Source of the DNA: an uncultured Clostridia bacterium
Lineage (GTDB): Bacteria > Bacillota > Clostridia > Christensenellales > Aristaeellaceae
Direction of reading: 5' to 3'
Length of the DNA: 64,000 nucleotides
Assembly: GCA_934615235.1 (NCBI GenBank)
Contig: CAKTTL010000002.1
Location: 7,210-71,209, forward strand
Part shown: in pieces, positions 8,963 to 17,266 of the stretch
Numbering within the stretch: position 1 is the first letter of the stretch
Layout of the letters: the number at the start of each line of letters is the position of its first letter
Program-made: the position numbers and the translations under genes
Notes under the pieces: model-generated
Told to the model about the DNA's origin: nothing
Seen by the model: the letters and a program-made list of their open reading frames with translations, nothing else
The model's database searches: none

Positions 8963-9604
8963 TTGTTGAAGAAAATCTGCATCGTGCTTTTGATTCTGTC
9001 GCTGTATGCGCTCTCTGCCGGGGTGGCGTATTCGACCGCGCAGGGCGCGGTTGATCAGATCCCGTTCGACGCGGGGTGTCTCGACGAGGCGCACGAGGAC
9101 GGCGACTTCTCGCTTGAGACGGAAACGGAGCCGCTCGCCGTGCAGCCCGGGCCGCAGATGCTCGACCCGACGCGCGTGTTTCCGCTGCCCGCCGGGAGCG
9201 GCTACAGTTATGAGGACGGTTTTGGCGACGGACGCGATTTCGGCGGTACGCGCTCGCACGAGGGCGTGGATATTATCGTGGACGAGGGCACGCCGGTTCT
9301 GAGCGCGTGCAACGGGACGATCACGAAAATGGGCTGGCTGACGCTGGGCGGCTGGCGCATCGGCGTGGAGGACGCGTTCGGCGTGTATCATTATTACGCG
9401 CATCTTTCCGCTTATGCCGAAGGGCTGGAAATTGGCGATACGGTGCGCGCGGGGGACGTGCTGGGGTTCGTGGGCAGCACCGGCTACGGGCCGGTGGGCA
9501 CGAGCGACCAGATGATCCCGCATCTGCATTTCGGCGTATATGTAAACGACGTGGCGGTGAACCCGTACCCCTATTTGCGGGCATGGGACACGCAGCAGGA
9601 ATAG
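8963..9604 (+). CDS. M23 family metallopeptidase (LytM-type), exported
   Basis: 213 residues. It starts at TTG (8963) after GGGAGG, with a signal peptide or membrane anchor (KKICIVLLILSLYALSAGVAYS). The LytM/M23 domain begins near residue 95: SHEGVDI supplies the first His and the Asp, and IPHLHFGVY the H-x-H zinc site. Such proteins cut peptidoglycan cross-bridges or serve in spore envelope and cell-separation complexes. It lies 3 bp upstream of the rRNA methyltransferase gene, so the two are probably co-transcribed. Confidence 0.88.
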   Translation: MLKKICIVLLILSLYALSAGVAYSTAQGAVDQIPFDAGCLDEAHEDGDFSLETETEPLAVQPGPQMLDPTRVFPLPAGSGYSYEDGFGDGRDFGGTRSHEGVDIIVDEGTPVLSACNGTITKMGWLTLGGWRIGVEDAFGVYHYYAHLSAYAEGLEIGDTVRAGDVLGFVGSTGYGPVGTSDQMIPHLHFGVYVNDVAVNPYPYLRAWDTQQE

Positions 9605-9607
9605 GAC

Positions 9608-10921
9608 ATGACGGAGATTGCAAAAGAATTCTGGGAAATTTCGCTTTCCAGGCTGCCCGCGGAGGAAATGAACGCCTTTCGCGCGGCGATGGAAACGGGC
9701 GCGCATGCGCGCGGACTGCGCCTGCGGCCCGGCGTGACGATCGAAAACGTGCGGGCCGCGCTGCCGGACGCATACGAGCCGATCCCGTGGGCGCGCGGGG
9801 CGTATTATATTGCGTCCGAATCGCGCGCCGGGGCGCATCCGCTGCATGCGGCGGGCGCGTATTATTTGCAGGAGCCGAGCGCGATGGCCGCTGTGGCGGC
9901 GCTGGACGTGCGTCCCGGGCAGCGCGTGCTCGATCTGTGCGCCGCGCCGGGAGGAAAGTCTACGCAGATCGCGGGGCTGCTGGAGGGGTGCGGCGCGCTC
10001 GTCTGCAACGAAATCGTGCCTTCGCGCGCGAAAATTCTTTCGCAGAATATCGAGCGGATGGGTGTCGCAAACGCCGCCGTTACGAACGAAGCGCCGCCGA
10101 AGCTTGCCGCGCGCTTTGCGCGCCTGTTCGATCGCGTGCTGGTAGATGCGCCCTGCTCCGGTGAGGGGATGTTCCGCCGCGAGGAGGCCGCGCGCGCCGA
10201 GTGGCGGCCGGACAGCCCTGCGGGCTGCGCGGCGCGGCAGCGAGAGGTGCTTCAGAGCGCGGCGGAGACGGTCGCTCCCGGCGGACTGCTCGTCTATTCC
10301 ACCTGCACGTTTAACGAAATGGAAAACGAGCAGAACGTGCGCGCGTTTCTTGCGGCGCACGGCGATTTCGCTGCCGAGGATTTTACGCTGCCCGGCGTGG
10401 GCGCGTCCGAAAACGGCTGCCTGCGGCTCTGGCCGCATCGGCTGCGCGGCGAGGGACATTTTGTGGCGCGTATGCGCCGCAAAGGGGAACCTGAAACCGA
10501 AACGCCGGAAGGAGATTGCGTTTCCGTTTCCGAACTGCTGCCCGGTTTCGACGAGCGAATTCCCGGCCGGCTCGTTCGTGCGGGCAATATGCTCTGGGCG
10601 CGGCCGGAGTGTCTGCCGGAAATGCACGGCGTGCGCGCGCTGCGAGAGGGCCTGTGCCTGGGGGAAATGCGCGGGAAGCTGTTCTTTCCCGATCATGCGC
10701 TGGCGCTGGCGATGCCGGGCGACATCGGCCCCGCCGCCGAGCTGGACGGAGAAGCCGCGAAAGCGTACCTGCGCGGCGAATCGCTGCCCGCTCCCGCCGG
10801 AACCGGCAAGGGCTGGCTGCGCGTGCGATATCTGGATATGCCGCTGGGGTGGGCAAAATGCGCCGACGGCCAGCTGAAAAATCACCTGCCCAAAGGCTTG
10901 CGAAGAAACTACGAGGTATGA
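9608..10921 (+). CDS. RsmF-like rRNA (cytosine-C5) methyltransferase
   Basis: 437 residues of the NOL1/NOP2/Sun family: SAM-binding VLDLCAAPGGKSTQ near residue 110, the DAPCSGEGMF motif (Cys) and the nucleophile motif STCTFNEMEN. The C-terminal part (MLWARPECLPEMHGVRALREG onward, ending DGQLKNHLPKGLRRNYEV) matches the PUA-like tail of RsmF/YebU-type enzymes. It methylates a cytosine in 16S rRNA, using SAM. It follows the M23 gene and is followed by the tandem repeat array. Confidence 0.9.
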   Translation: MTEIAKEFWEISLSRLPAEEMNAFRAAMETGAHARGLRLRPGVTIENVRAALPDAYEPIPWARGAYYIASESRAGAHPLHAAGAYYLQEPSAMAAVAALDVRPGQRVLDLCAAPGGKSTQIAGLLEGCGALVCNEIVPSRAKILSQNIERMGVANAAVTNEAPPKLAARFARLFDRVLVDAPCSGEGMFRREEAARAEWRPDSPAGCAARQREVLQSAAETVAPGGLLVYSTCTFNEMENEQNVRAFLAAHGDFAAEDFTLPGVGASENGCLRLWPHRLRGEGHFVARMRRKGEPETETPEGDCVSVSELLPGFDERIPGRLVRAGNMLWARPECLPEMHGVRALREGLCLGEMRGKLFFPDHALALAMPGDIGPAAELDGEAAKAYLRGESLPAPAGTGKGWLRVRYLDMPLGWAKCADGQLKNHLPKGLRRNYEV

Positions 10922-10991
10922 CGAGGGGAGACGCTGGGGCGGCCGCCTTTCTGAGAAAGGCGCCTCCCCAGACCCCGCCCGGAAAGCGCAT

Positions 10992-11017
10992 CGCCGTCCG
11001 AAAGGGCGGCGTTTTTT
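10992..11017 (+). terminator. Intrinsic terminator in repeat unit 1
   Basis: CGCCGTCC, GAAA loop, GGGCGGCG, then TTTTTT. It is the first terminator after rsmF. Confidence 0.85.
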
Positions 11018-11129
11018 CGGGAAAACGTAACGCGCGCCCGCCGCTTCTGCGGAGAGACGAGAGGGGAGACGCTGGGGCGGCCGCCTTTCTGAGAAAGGCG
11101 CCACCCCAGACCCCACCCGGAAAGCACAT

Positions 11130-11155
11130 CGCCGCCCGAAAGGGCGGCGTTTTTT
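11130..11155 (+). terminator. Intrinsic terminator in repeat unit 2
   Basis: CGCCGCCC, GAAA loop, GGGCGGCG, then TTTTTT. The equivalent hairpin in unit 3 (around 11268-11283) has lost its T-run. Confidence 0.85.
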
Positions 11156-11362
11156 CGGGAAATGCAACGCGTGCCCACCGCTTCTGCGGAGAGACGAAGG
11201 GGAGACGCTGGGGCGGCCGCCTTTCTGAGAAAGGCGCCTCCCCAGACCCCACCCGGAAAGCACATCGCCGCCCGAAAGGCGGCGAATTTTCCCGGAAAAC
11301 GCAACGCGCGCCCGCCGCCCCCTCCGGGCGGACGCGTTAAAAAGCGGCTTTCTCGGGGGAGC

Positions 11363-11402
11363 GCGAGGGGGTACTCTTTCTCCAGAAAGAGTACCCCCTC
11401 GC
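11363..11402. repeat. Perfect 19-bp inverted repeat
   Basis: 11363-11381 is perfectly complementary to 11384-11402 with a 2-base centre. A purine-rich AAAG tract follows on the plus strand. There is no T-run for the plus strand, so it is not a standard terminator for rsmF. It lies 25 bp beyond the 3' end of ppx. Confidence 0.8.
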
Positions 11403-11427
11403 AAAGAAAAGAAAAGAAAAACCTCCC

Positions 11428-12327
11428 TTACACCGCCTTCCCTGCTGCCTCCAGTAAAGCTCCGTCAAGATTGGTGCGCTTGGTTGCTGTTATTGCGGGA
11501 AGGTTGAGGGTGCGCATTGCGGCATAGAGGATGACCGCGCCGTGCGCGACGACTTCCGCGCGCGAAGCGGGAAGGCCGGGCACCTGCGCGCGTTCGGGAA
11601 CGGTCATGCGGCAGAGCCTGTCCGTCCAGCCGCGGACGGCGTCGAGCGTCAGCTGCCAGCCCTCTGCGCCTTCGGGGTCGAGTCCGAGCCGCAGCCTGTC
11701 CGCCACGGCCAGCCGGTAACCGTTTCCGCCGACGCTCATGAACTTGCGCGGCGTTTCGCGAACGCCCAGGGTTTCGACGCCTGCGCGGAGAATCGCTTCA
11801 GCCTCGTCCAGCGCGCGGAGCGCGTTTTCGACCGTCAAATCCGGAAAGACCTGCAGTAGCCGCGACGAACCGAGCTGCAGGCTGATCGTTTTCAGATGCC
11901 CGCCGTCGAGCAGCGCCAGCTCTGTCGAGCCGCCGCCGATATCGAGCACGCCCGTGCCCGCCGCGCCGCTCGTCGCGCCCAGGAAGGAGAGCCGCGCTTC
12001 TTCCTCGCCGGAAAGAATTTCCAGCGGCGCGCCGCACAGCGCCTCGACGAGCTCGCAGAATTCCGCGCCGTTTTTCGCGTCGCGCGTTGCGCTGGTGGCG
12101 AAAAGGCGCAGGGTTTCGCAGCCTTCGCCGCGCGCGCGTTCGACGAGCGCTGCGGCCGCTGCGGCGGTGTGCATCATGCGTTCCGCGCTCAGCGCGCCGT
12201 TTTCCAGCCCGGAGAAAAGCCGCGTATCTTCGCGCAGACGCAAAAAAGGCGCGATTTGACCCGCGCCGATTTCTGCCGCCAGCATCCGCGTTGAGTTTGA
12301 ACCAATTCCAACCGCCGCTGCGCGCAT
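11428..12327 (-). CDS. ppx: Ppx/GppA family phosphatase
   Basis: 299 residues of the ASKHA fold: N-terminal GIGSNSTRMLAAEI phosphate loop, FATSATRDAKNG, EARLSFLGAT, and VLDIGGGSTELALL. It hydrolyses polyphosphate (exopolyphosphatase) and/or pppGpp to ppGpp in the cytoplasm; the two activities cannot be separated from sequence. It matches the short single-domain form, without the C-terminal HD-like extension. Its ATG shares one base with the stop of the divIC-like gene, giving the order yabP-yabQ-divIC-ppx. Confidence 0.88.
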   Translation of the reverse strand: MRAAAVGIGSNSTRMLAAEIGAGQIAPFLRLREDTRLFSGLENGALSAERMMHTAAAAAALVERARGEGCETLRLFATSATRDAKNGAEFCELVEALCGAPLEILSGEEEARLSFLGATSGAAGTGVLDIGGGSTELALLDGGHLKTISLQLGSSRLLQVFPDLTVENALRALDEAEAILRAGVETLGVRETPRKFMSVGGNGYRLAVADRLRLGLDPEGAEGWQLTLDAVRGWTDRLCRMTVPERAQVPGLPASRAEVVAHGAVILYAAMRTLNLPAITATKRTNLDGALLEAAGKAV

Positions 12328-12752
12328 CAGTTTGTACCCTCCGTGTTCGTAGGTTCGATCGGCGTTTCCTGCAGGTCGTCCGTTTCAACGCCGTCGTTCT
12401 CGGCGCTGAAATTCGGGACGATGCCTTCGAGCAGCTGCTTGGTGTTGTCGCTGTTTTCGCTGCCGAGGACGAGGCGAATTTCGTTTTCGCCCAACAGGTT
12501 GTAGCGCTTGCGCGCCTCCTGCTCGATGTATTCGTCGGTGTCCATGAATTCCAGCTTGCGCTGAAGCTCTTCGTTTGCGGCGTAAGCCGCGAGCACCTGT
12601 TCCTGCGCGCGGTCGATTTGCTGCTGCATCTCGTCGATGCGCGCGTTCGCCTTGATAATGGCGCAGACGAGCAGGATCGCCGGGATGGCGAGCAGCAGCA
12701 GAAACCGCGGCCGCACCTGCACTTTTTTGTTCAGCCAGTTATCTCCCGCCAT
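12327..12752 (-). CDS. divIC: Septum formation initiator DivIC/FtsB family
   Basis: 141 residues with one membrane span (PRFLLLLAIPAILLVCAII, about 15-33), then a coiled coil (NARIDEMQQQIDRAQEQVLA...NEELQRKLEF) and the family signature DTDEYIEQEARKRYNLLGENEI. DivIC-type proteins join FtsL and DivIB in the divisome. The acidic C-terminal 45 residues are longer than usual. It overlaps yabQ by 14 nt, the classical yabP-yabQ-divIC arrangement of endospore formers. Confidence 0.88.
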   Translation of the reverse strand: MAGDNWLNKKVQVRPRFLLLLAIPAILLVCAIIKANARIDEMQQQIDRAQEQVLAAYAANEELQRKLEFMDTDEYIEQEARKRYNLLGENEIRLVLGSENSDNTKQLLEGIVPNFSAENDGVETDDLQETPIEPTNTEGTN

Positions 12753-13071
12753 GACAAATCCTTTCCGGGTTGTTTTTTCGGCGCAGGGCGCCGAACAGAG
12801 CGCACGCCGCGCGCCGCACGCCCGCTTCCCAGAACAGGAAGCCGCACAGCACGCCCAACAGCATGTAAAGCCGCAAACCGGCCACGTCGCCCAGCGCGCA
12901 GGCCAGCGAAGTCAGCAACGCCGCGATCGCCCAAAAGAGCAGATCGATCAGGCCGGTGAGCCACGCGCCCGCTTTCGCTGCGCGCCGCAGCCTGCGCAGC
13001 GCGCCATAAACGAGCGCGCAGGCTACGCCCGCCGTCAGCGCGAGCGCGAACGCCCTTGCCTGCGCCGGCAT
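12739..13071 (-). CDS. yabQ: YabQ-like spore cortex biosynthesis membrane protein
   Basis: 110 residues with about three to four membrane segments. Sequence conservation in YabQ is weak, so the call rests on membrane topology, length and position exactly between yabP and divIC. In Bacillus, YabQ sits in the outer forespore membrane and is needed for cortex formation. The start codon follows the yabP stop with no gap. Confidence 0.72.
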   Translation of the reverse strand: MPAQARAFALALTAGVACALVYGALRRLRRAAKAGAWLTGLIDLLFWAIAALLTSLACALGDVAGLRLYMLLGVLCGFLFWEAGVRRAACALFGALRRKNNPERICHGGR

Positions 13072-13368
13072 TTAGCGGAACATCCTCGAAAGGAGGCCGC
13101 CGCGTTTTGCGGAAGGCGCGTCGCCGTATTCAAGCGCCGCGACATGCCCTTCGACGGTCACCTTGCCTTCTTCGAGATTGAGCTGCGAAATATGCAGCCC
13201 TTCGCCTAGAAGCGCAATTTCCCCCGCATCGGAGGTCATTACGATTTCCTGCTCGTTAAAGCTGGCCACGTCGGTTACGCCCGTCAGTTTCACCGCGCTG
13301 CGGTTATCCACCGTCACGCTGTGCGCGCGCTGCGGCAGATGCTTTTCGCCCGTCTGTTCTTTGTTCAT
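13072..13368 (-). CDS. yabP: Sporulation protein YabP
   Basis: 98 residues of the YabP/YqfC family: HSVTVDNRSAVKLTGVTDVASF and GLHISQLNLEEGKVTVEGHV are recognisable. It is a mother-cell sporulation protein, first gene of yabP-yabQ-divIC-ppx, with GGAGG upstream. A CATATGGT element upstream (about 13401-13408) could be a sigma-E -10, but no convincing -35 is present, so no promoter is called. Confidence 0.85.
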   Translation of the reverse strand: MNKEQTGEKHLPQRAHSVTVDNRSAVKLTGVTDVASFNEQEIVMTSDAGEIALLGEGLHISQLNLEEGKVTVEGHVAALEYGDAPSAKRGGLLSRMFR

Positions 13369-13449
13369 TCGCTCTTCCTCCTTCCGGCCTGTGCGCTATA
13401 CCATATGCCGGGGAAGGAAGGGTTAGAATAGGCGGCTTTGCCGCCCTGA

Positions 13450-14361
13450 TTACCAGAGCCTGTCGGGGTAGACGCCCTCGGCTGTTTTCTGCCGGATCGC
13501 TTCAACGACGGCGGGCTTATCCTGCCTGTGCGTCACGCCGAACCAGCGCTCGCGGCAGGGAAGCACCTGGGCCGTCGCGCGGCCCGCGGCAAGCGATTCC
13601 GCGACGACTGTGGGCAGATAATACTCCGCCTTGAGCGGATTTTTGGGCGCGGCCTCGCGCAGGAAGCGGACGAATCCATCCTCCATCGCCGGGAAAATAT
13701 CGGGCGTGAAGCCCCAGAGGTTCAGCGAAACGAGCGTATCGTCGGGCAGGCGCTCGTAATGCGCGCCGTCTTCGGTGAAGAGCGCGCCGTCGCAGGTCGA
13801 AATGATGTGCGTGCGCTCCGTTACGGAGAGCAGGCGGTGGGTTTCGTCCACCTCGCAGACGCCGCGCGCTACGCTACCGTTTTCGGAGAGCGTGTTCAGC
13901 AGCTCGTAGCCGACCATGCAGTATTCGCCGGATTGCGCCTGGCTTAAAAAATCGAAAATTTCCTTCATGCCGCCGGGGCCGTAATAATCGTCCGCATTTA
14001 CGGCGGCGAACGGCGCGTCGACCATCTCGCGGCAGCTGCGCACGGCGTGAGCGGTGCCCCAGGGCTTGACGCGTCCCTCCGGTACGGCAAAACCGGCGGG
14101 CAGATCGTCCAGCCGCTGCACGGCGCAGCGAATTTCCAGCGCGTTGCCGACGCGGCGGCGGATATCCCGCTCAAAACCGTCCTCGGCCATCTTCGGGCTG
14201 ATGATGAATACGGCCTCGTCGAACCCGGCGCGATGCGCGTCGTAAAGGGAATAATCCATCAGCGCCTGGCCGTTCGAACCGACGGGATCGAGCTGCTTCA
14301 GTCCGCCGTAACGGCTTCCCATACCTGCAGCCATCACGACAAGTAACGGTTTTTTAACCAA
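13450..14361 (-). CDS. Nucleotidyltransferase (sugar-phosphate NTP transferase family)
   Basis: 303 residues with a Rossmann-like NTP transferase start (LLVVMAAGMGSRYGGLKQLDPVG) and metal/substrate motif AVNADDYYG. It starts at TTG (14361) nine bases after GGAGG. It activates a sugar phosphate or related compound to a nucleotide sugar in the cytoplasm; the actual sugar is not evident. It stands alone between yabP and rpiB on the same strand, with no neighbouring glycan genes to define its pathway. Confidence 0.8.
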   Translation of the reverse strand: MVKKPLLVVMAAGMGSRYGGLKQLDPVGSNGQALMDYSLYDAHRAGFDEAVFIISPKMAEDGFERDIRRRVGNALEIRCAVQRLDDLPAGFAVPEGRVKPWGTAHAVRSCREMVDAPFAAVNADDYYGPGGMKEIFDFLSQAQSGEYCMVGYELLNTLSENGSVARGVCEVDETHRLLSVTERTHIISTCDGALFTEDGAHYERLPDDTLVSLNLWGFTPDIFPAMEDGFVRFLREAAPKNPLKAEYYLPTVVAESLAAGRATAQVLPCRERWFGVTHRQDKPAVVEAIRQKTAEGVYPDRLW

Positions 14362-14438
14362 ATTTTATCGCCTCCATCCCGTCTATGATAAAAGGGTTTG
14401 CTTTTTTTGTCAAGCCAATGCGCGAAATCTCCGGCCGG

Positions 14439-14891
14439 TTATTCAATTTCTTCGCCGCGCTCCAGCGCGGAAATCATATCCACGCGCGTCTGATGGCGGC
14501 CGCCTTCGAAGCCCGTCGTGAGGAAAATTTCAAGAATCATCTTCGCGAGTTCGGGGCCGATGACGCGCGCGCCCAGCGCGAGCATATTCGAATCGTTGTG
14601 CAGGCGGGTGTACTTGGCGGTATAGCAGTCGCCGCAGAGCGCGCAGCGGATGCCGCGGATTTTGTTGGCCGCGAGCGAAACGCCCACGCCCGTGCCGCAG
14701 ACGACGACGCCGCGATCCGCTTTGCCTTCAGCCACCATTTTCGCCGCGCGCGCGCTGAAGATGGGATAGTGGTTCGCTTCGCCTTCAAACGCGCCGCAGT
14801 CGACGCACTCGTGTCCCAGTTCCGCCGCGTAAGCCATCAGTTCTTTTTTCAGCGCCTGCGCGCAGTTATCGCAACCAAATGCCAGTTTCAT
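14439..14891 (-). CDS. rpiB: Ribose-5-phosphate isomerase B (RpiB/LacAB family)
   Basis: 150 residues from the ATG at 14891 (GGAGG upstream); an earlier in-frame ATG lacks a ribosome-binding site. Family motifs are FGCDNCAQALK, VVCGTGVGVSLAANK with the catalytic Cys, and ARLHNDSN-type TRLHNDSNMLALGARV. It interconverts ribose-5-phosphate and ribulose-5-phosphate. The family also includes allose- and galactose-6-phosphate isomerases, so a sugar-specific role near the GH105/uxuA genes is possible. Confidence 0.85.
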   Translation of the reverse strand: MKLAFGCDNCAQALKKELMAYAAELGHECVDCGAFEGEANHYPIFSARAAKMVAEGKADRGVVVCGTGVGVSLAANKIRGIRCALCGDCYTAKYTRLHNDSNMLALGARVIGPELAKMILEIFLTTGFEGGRHQTRVDMISALERGEEIE

Positions 14892-14972
14892 TTTCAAATC
14901 CTCCGTCAGGTGATTTGCTCGAAGCGCTCTAATGTTATCACCTGGCGCATGCTTTCGCAAGCGCTTTTGCCT

Positions 14973-15063
14973 GCGTGTATCTGAAAAATTCCCGGAGATT
15001 CCATCACGGGAACGGACGAAAAAGCCGCTCGAGCTGCCGCCTCTTCCTTTTTCAGACGCGCTC
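14973..15063. mobile_element. Internally deleted MITE copy (copy D)
   Basis: 91 bp that align with the two ends of the 160-bp element. GTGTATCTGAAAAATTCCC and CCATCACGG match on the left. After a gap of about 70 bp, GACGAAAAA...CCGCTCGAGCTG and the TTTTTCAGA end match on the right. The outer ends are degenerate (GCGTGT, ACGCGC) and the TA flanks are lost, so it is an old copy. It lies in the leader of the GH105 gene. Confidence 0.75.
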
Positions 15064-15148
15064 TGGACGACCGGGAAGGAAAAACGGGAGATTTGTCGAA
15101 ATGTTATAAGAATGCGCTTTGCGCAACTGCGAACGGAGGGTAAATTTT

Positions 15149-16243
15149 ATGAAAACGGAAATTAACCGGCAGACGATGCTGGGCCTGGCGATGCGGGCGT
15201 GCGAGACGATGATGCGTAAGTTCGCGCCGGAGGATCTGCCGCCGAAGGGGCATTTTCATTATCATCAGGGCGTATTCCTTTCCGGCATGTACAAAACGTA
15301 CGAACTTTGCGGAGAAGAAAAATACTTCGCCTATGTCAAGGCGTGGGTCGATTCGATTCTCGATCCGTACGGCGATATCACTTCTTTCAACCCCGGTCAG
15401 CTGGACGATCTGCAGCCGGGCGTGCTGCTGTTCCCGCTTTTGAAGGCGACGGGGGATACGCGCTATCGCGATGCGCTGGATACGATTGCGTATTATATTT
15501 CCACCTTCCCGCATACGAAGGAAGGCGGCTTCTGGCACAAGGCGTGGTATCACGAGCAGATGTGGCTTGACGGCCTGTATATGGCGGGCCCGTTCAGCGT
15601 GGAATACGGCGCGACGTTCGGCCGCCGCGATCTGATTGAAAGCGCGGTCTTCCAGGCGAAGATGATGCGCGAAAAGACGCGCGACGCGCGCACGGGGCTG
15701 TGGTATCACGCCTGGGACGCGACGCGCCGCCAGCCCTGGGCCGACCCGGCGACCGGGCGTTCGCCCGAATTCTGGGGCCGTTCGATGGGCTGGGTGCCCG
15801 TGGCGCTGCTGGAAGAATACGAGCTGCTGCAGCCGGACGATCCTGCGTGCGAGGCGCTGGCGGAAGTCGCGTGCGATCTGCTGCGCGCGCTCTGCCCCTG
15901 GCAGGACGAGAAGACCGGCCTGTGGTATCAGGTCGTCAATAAGGGCGACAGGCCGGAGAACTGGCATGAGATTTCCTGCTCGTGCCTGTACGTCGCGGCG
16001 CTGTGCCGCGCGGTGCGCCTGGGGCTGATGGACGAGGGCGCGCTCGAGATTGCGCGCAAGGGCTGCGCGGGCGTCGTTGAGAGCCTGCAGGAAGCGGGCG
16101 ACGATCTGCTTATCGGCGGCGTGTGCGTCGGTACGGGCGTGGGAGATTACGCGCACTACTGCGCGCGCCCCGTCAGCGTGAACGACCTGCACGGCGTGGG
16201 CGCGTTCCTGCTGATGTGCGCGGAAACGGCGAAGGCGTTCTGA
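15149..16243 (+). CDS. Glycoside hydrolase family 105 (unsaturated rhamnogalacturonyl hydrolase)
   Basis: 364 residues from the ATG at 15149 (GGAGGG upstream). The alpha/alpha-barrel signatures of YteR/YesR are present: YHQGVFLSGMYKTYE, MWLDGLYMAGPFSVEYG (catalytic Asp region), GLWYHAWDATRRQPWADP, and WGRSMGWVPVALLE. It hydrates the terminal unsaturated uronic acid left by polysaccharide lyases, releasing a keto-uronate. No signal peptide, so it acts on imported oligosaccharides. Together with uxuA it points to pectin or glycosaminoglycan-like uronide use. Confidence 0.88.
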   Translation: MKTEINRQTMLGLAMRACETMMRKFAPEDLPPKGHFHYHQGVFLSGMYKTYELCGEEKYFAYVKAWVDSILDPYGDITSFNPGQLDDLQPGVLLFPLLKATGDTRYRDALDTIAYYISTFPHTKEGGFWHKAWYHEQMWLDGLYMAGPFSVEYGATFGRRDLIESAVFQAKMMREKTRDARTGLWYHAWDATRRQPWADPATGRSPEFWGRSMGWVPVALLEEYELLQPDDPACEALAEVACDLLRALCPWQDEKTGLWYQVVNKGDRPENWHEISCSCLYVAALCRAVRLGLMDEGALEIARKGCAGVVESLQEAGDDLLIGGVCVGTGVGDYAHYCARPVSVNDLHGVGAFLLMCAETAKAF

Positions 16244-16258
16244 CCTTTCCCTTACTTA

Positions 16259-16418
16259 GGGTGTATCTGAAAAATTCCCTGAGACTCCATCACGGCGTCT
16301 TTTCCGCCACTTCTGCGTCGGAAAACCTCGATTTAGCCCCACTAAACCTTCGGTTTCCCTCCTTGAACTGACGAAAAATCCGCTCGTGCTGTCGCCTCTT
16401 CCTTTTTCAGATACACCC
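16259..16418. mobile_element. MITE-like element, copy B
   Basis: 160 bp with the same inverted ends and interior as copy A, flanked by TA at 16257-16258 and 16419-16420. It sits 15 bp after the GH105 stop, between convergent genes; its palindromic ends may also act as a transcript end. The stretch 16419-16550 beyond it shows no gene. Confidence 0.87.
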
Positions 16419-16550
16419 TAAGGCAATCCCGCACAATATCGCGCAAAGGCTGACGGACGCCTTTACGCCGTCTGCTGTTTGCAGCTTTCTTGACGTACCG
16501 CCGGTACGCCTGCGAAATCTGCAATTCGCATTCGGCGCAAATTCATCTCG

Positions 16551-17255
16551 TCATCCTTCGCGCGAATTATACGGTATTGCCTTAAAAAACGACGCGGGAT
16601 AGCGCTTCATCAGCGCTTCCCGGTCGACGCGATAACGGCTCAGGTGCGTTTCCATGACGCGCTGGGCCGTTTTCTCGTCGCCCTGCGCGATGGCTTCGCA
16701 GATGGCACGATGATCGCCGACAATTTCCAGATCGGCGACGGATTCGATGGACATGCCGCGCACGCGGTCGAAATGCGCGGTCAGGCCGGTCATCAGCCGG
16801 TACGTCTGCTCCTTGCCCGCAATGAGAAACAGTTCGCGGTGAAACGCGTTATCGAGCGCGAGGAGGTTTTCCTTGCGCCCGGCGGCAAGATCGCATTCCT
16901 GCTGCAATACGTTTTCGCGCAGCGCGGCCAGCTGCGCGGGGGAGACCTGCGCGCAGGCGAGGCCCACGACGGCGATTTCCAGCGTCCTGCGCAGGAAGCT
17001 GGACTCTTCCAGCAGATCGTAATCGATGCGCGCGACGGAGCCGGCCCGCTGCGGGGCCAGCTCGACAAGGCGCGCTTTTTCCAGCTCGAGCAGCGCTTCC
17101 CGCACGGGCGTGCGGGAAAGCCCCAGCTGCAGGGCCAGTTCGTTTTCGCTGATGCGGCAGCCGGGCGTCAGCCCGAGCGAAATAATGTTTTCCTTCAGCG
17201 CGCGCAGCGCGAACTCGCGGCCCGTCTCGCGCGGAAGTCTTTCGGGAATAGTCAT
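16551..17255 (-). CDS. GntR family regulator (FadR subfamily)
   Basis: 234 residues from the ATG at 17255, preceded by GAGGGG that overlaps the uxuA stop. Winged helix: ALRALKENIISLGLTPGCRISENELALQLGLSRTPVREALLELEKARLV. The FCD ligand domain has metal-site style residues DNAFHRELFLIAG and HRAICEAIAQGD. FCD regulators commonly respond to uronates and related acids. It is co-transcribed with uxuA and very likely binds the UxuR-like operator at 18407-18424, forming an autoregulated uronate switch. Confidence 0.88.
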   Translation of the reverse strand: MTIPERLPRETGREFALRALKENIISLGLTPGCRISENELALQLGLSRTPVREALLELEKARLVELAPQRAGSVARIDYDLLEESSFLRRTLEIAVVGLACAQVSPAQLAALRENVLQQECDLAAGRKENLLALDNAFHRELFLIAGKEQTYRLMTGLTAHFDRVRGMSIESVADLEIVGDHRAICEAIAQGDEKTAQRVMETHLSRYRVDREALMKRYPASFFKAIPYNSREG

Positions 17256-17266
17256 GGCTTCGCCCC

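Larger units (their letters stand above)
10923..11340. repeat. Three-unit tandem repeat (about 137-bp period) with hairpins
   Basis: The landmark GGGGAGACGCTGGGGCGGCC recurs at 10925, 11063 and 11199, giving periods of 138 and 136 bp. Each unit has a stem formed by CTGGGG...CCCCAG enclosing CGCCTTT/AAAGGCG, then a GC-rich hairpin with a GAAA or CGAA loop, followed in units 1 and 2 by six Ts. It fills the space between the convergent genes rsmF and ppx. It is neither a CRISPR (no short repeat with unique spacers) nor coding, although it keeps long open frames on both strands because it is GC-rich. Confidence 0.9.

Noticed and set aside
10923..11340. Tandem repeat considered as CRISPR
   Set aside because: Repeats are long and contiguous, without unique spacers, and no cas genes are present.
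8939..11404. An 821-codon open frame on the minus strand
   Set aside because: It is antisense to the M23 and rsmF genes and passes through the tandem repeat; it is open only because the DNA is GC-rich.
13401..13408. CATATGGT as a sigma-E -10 before yabP
   Set aside because: No acceptable -35 at the right distance.
16123..16371. Short frames inside the MITE copies (ending NLRFPSLN or starting MYLKKEE)
   Set aside because: They repeat only because the element repeats, lack ribosome-binding sites and run out of neighbouring genes.
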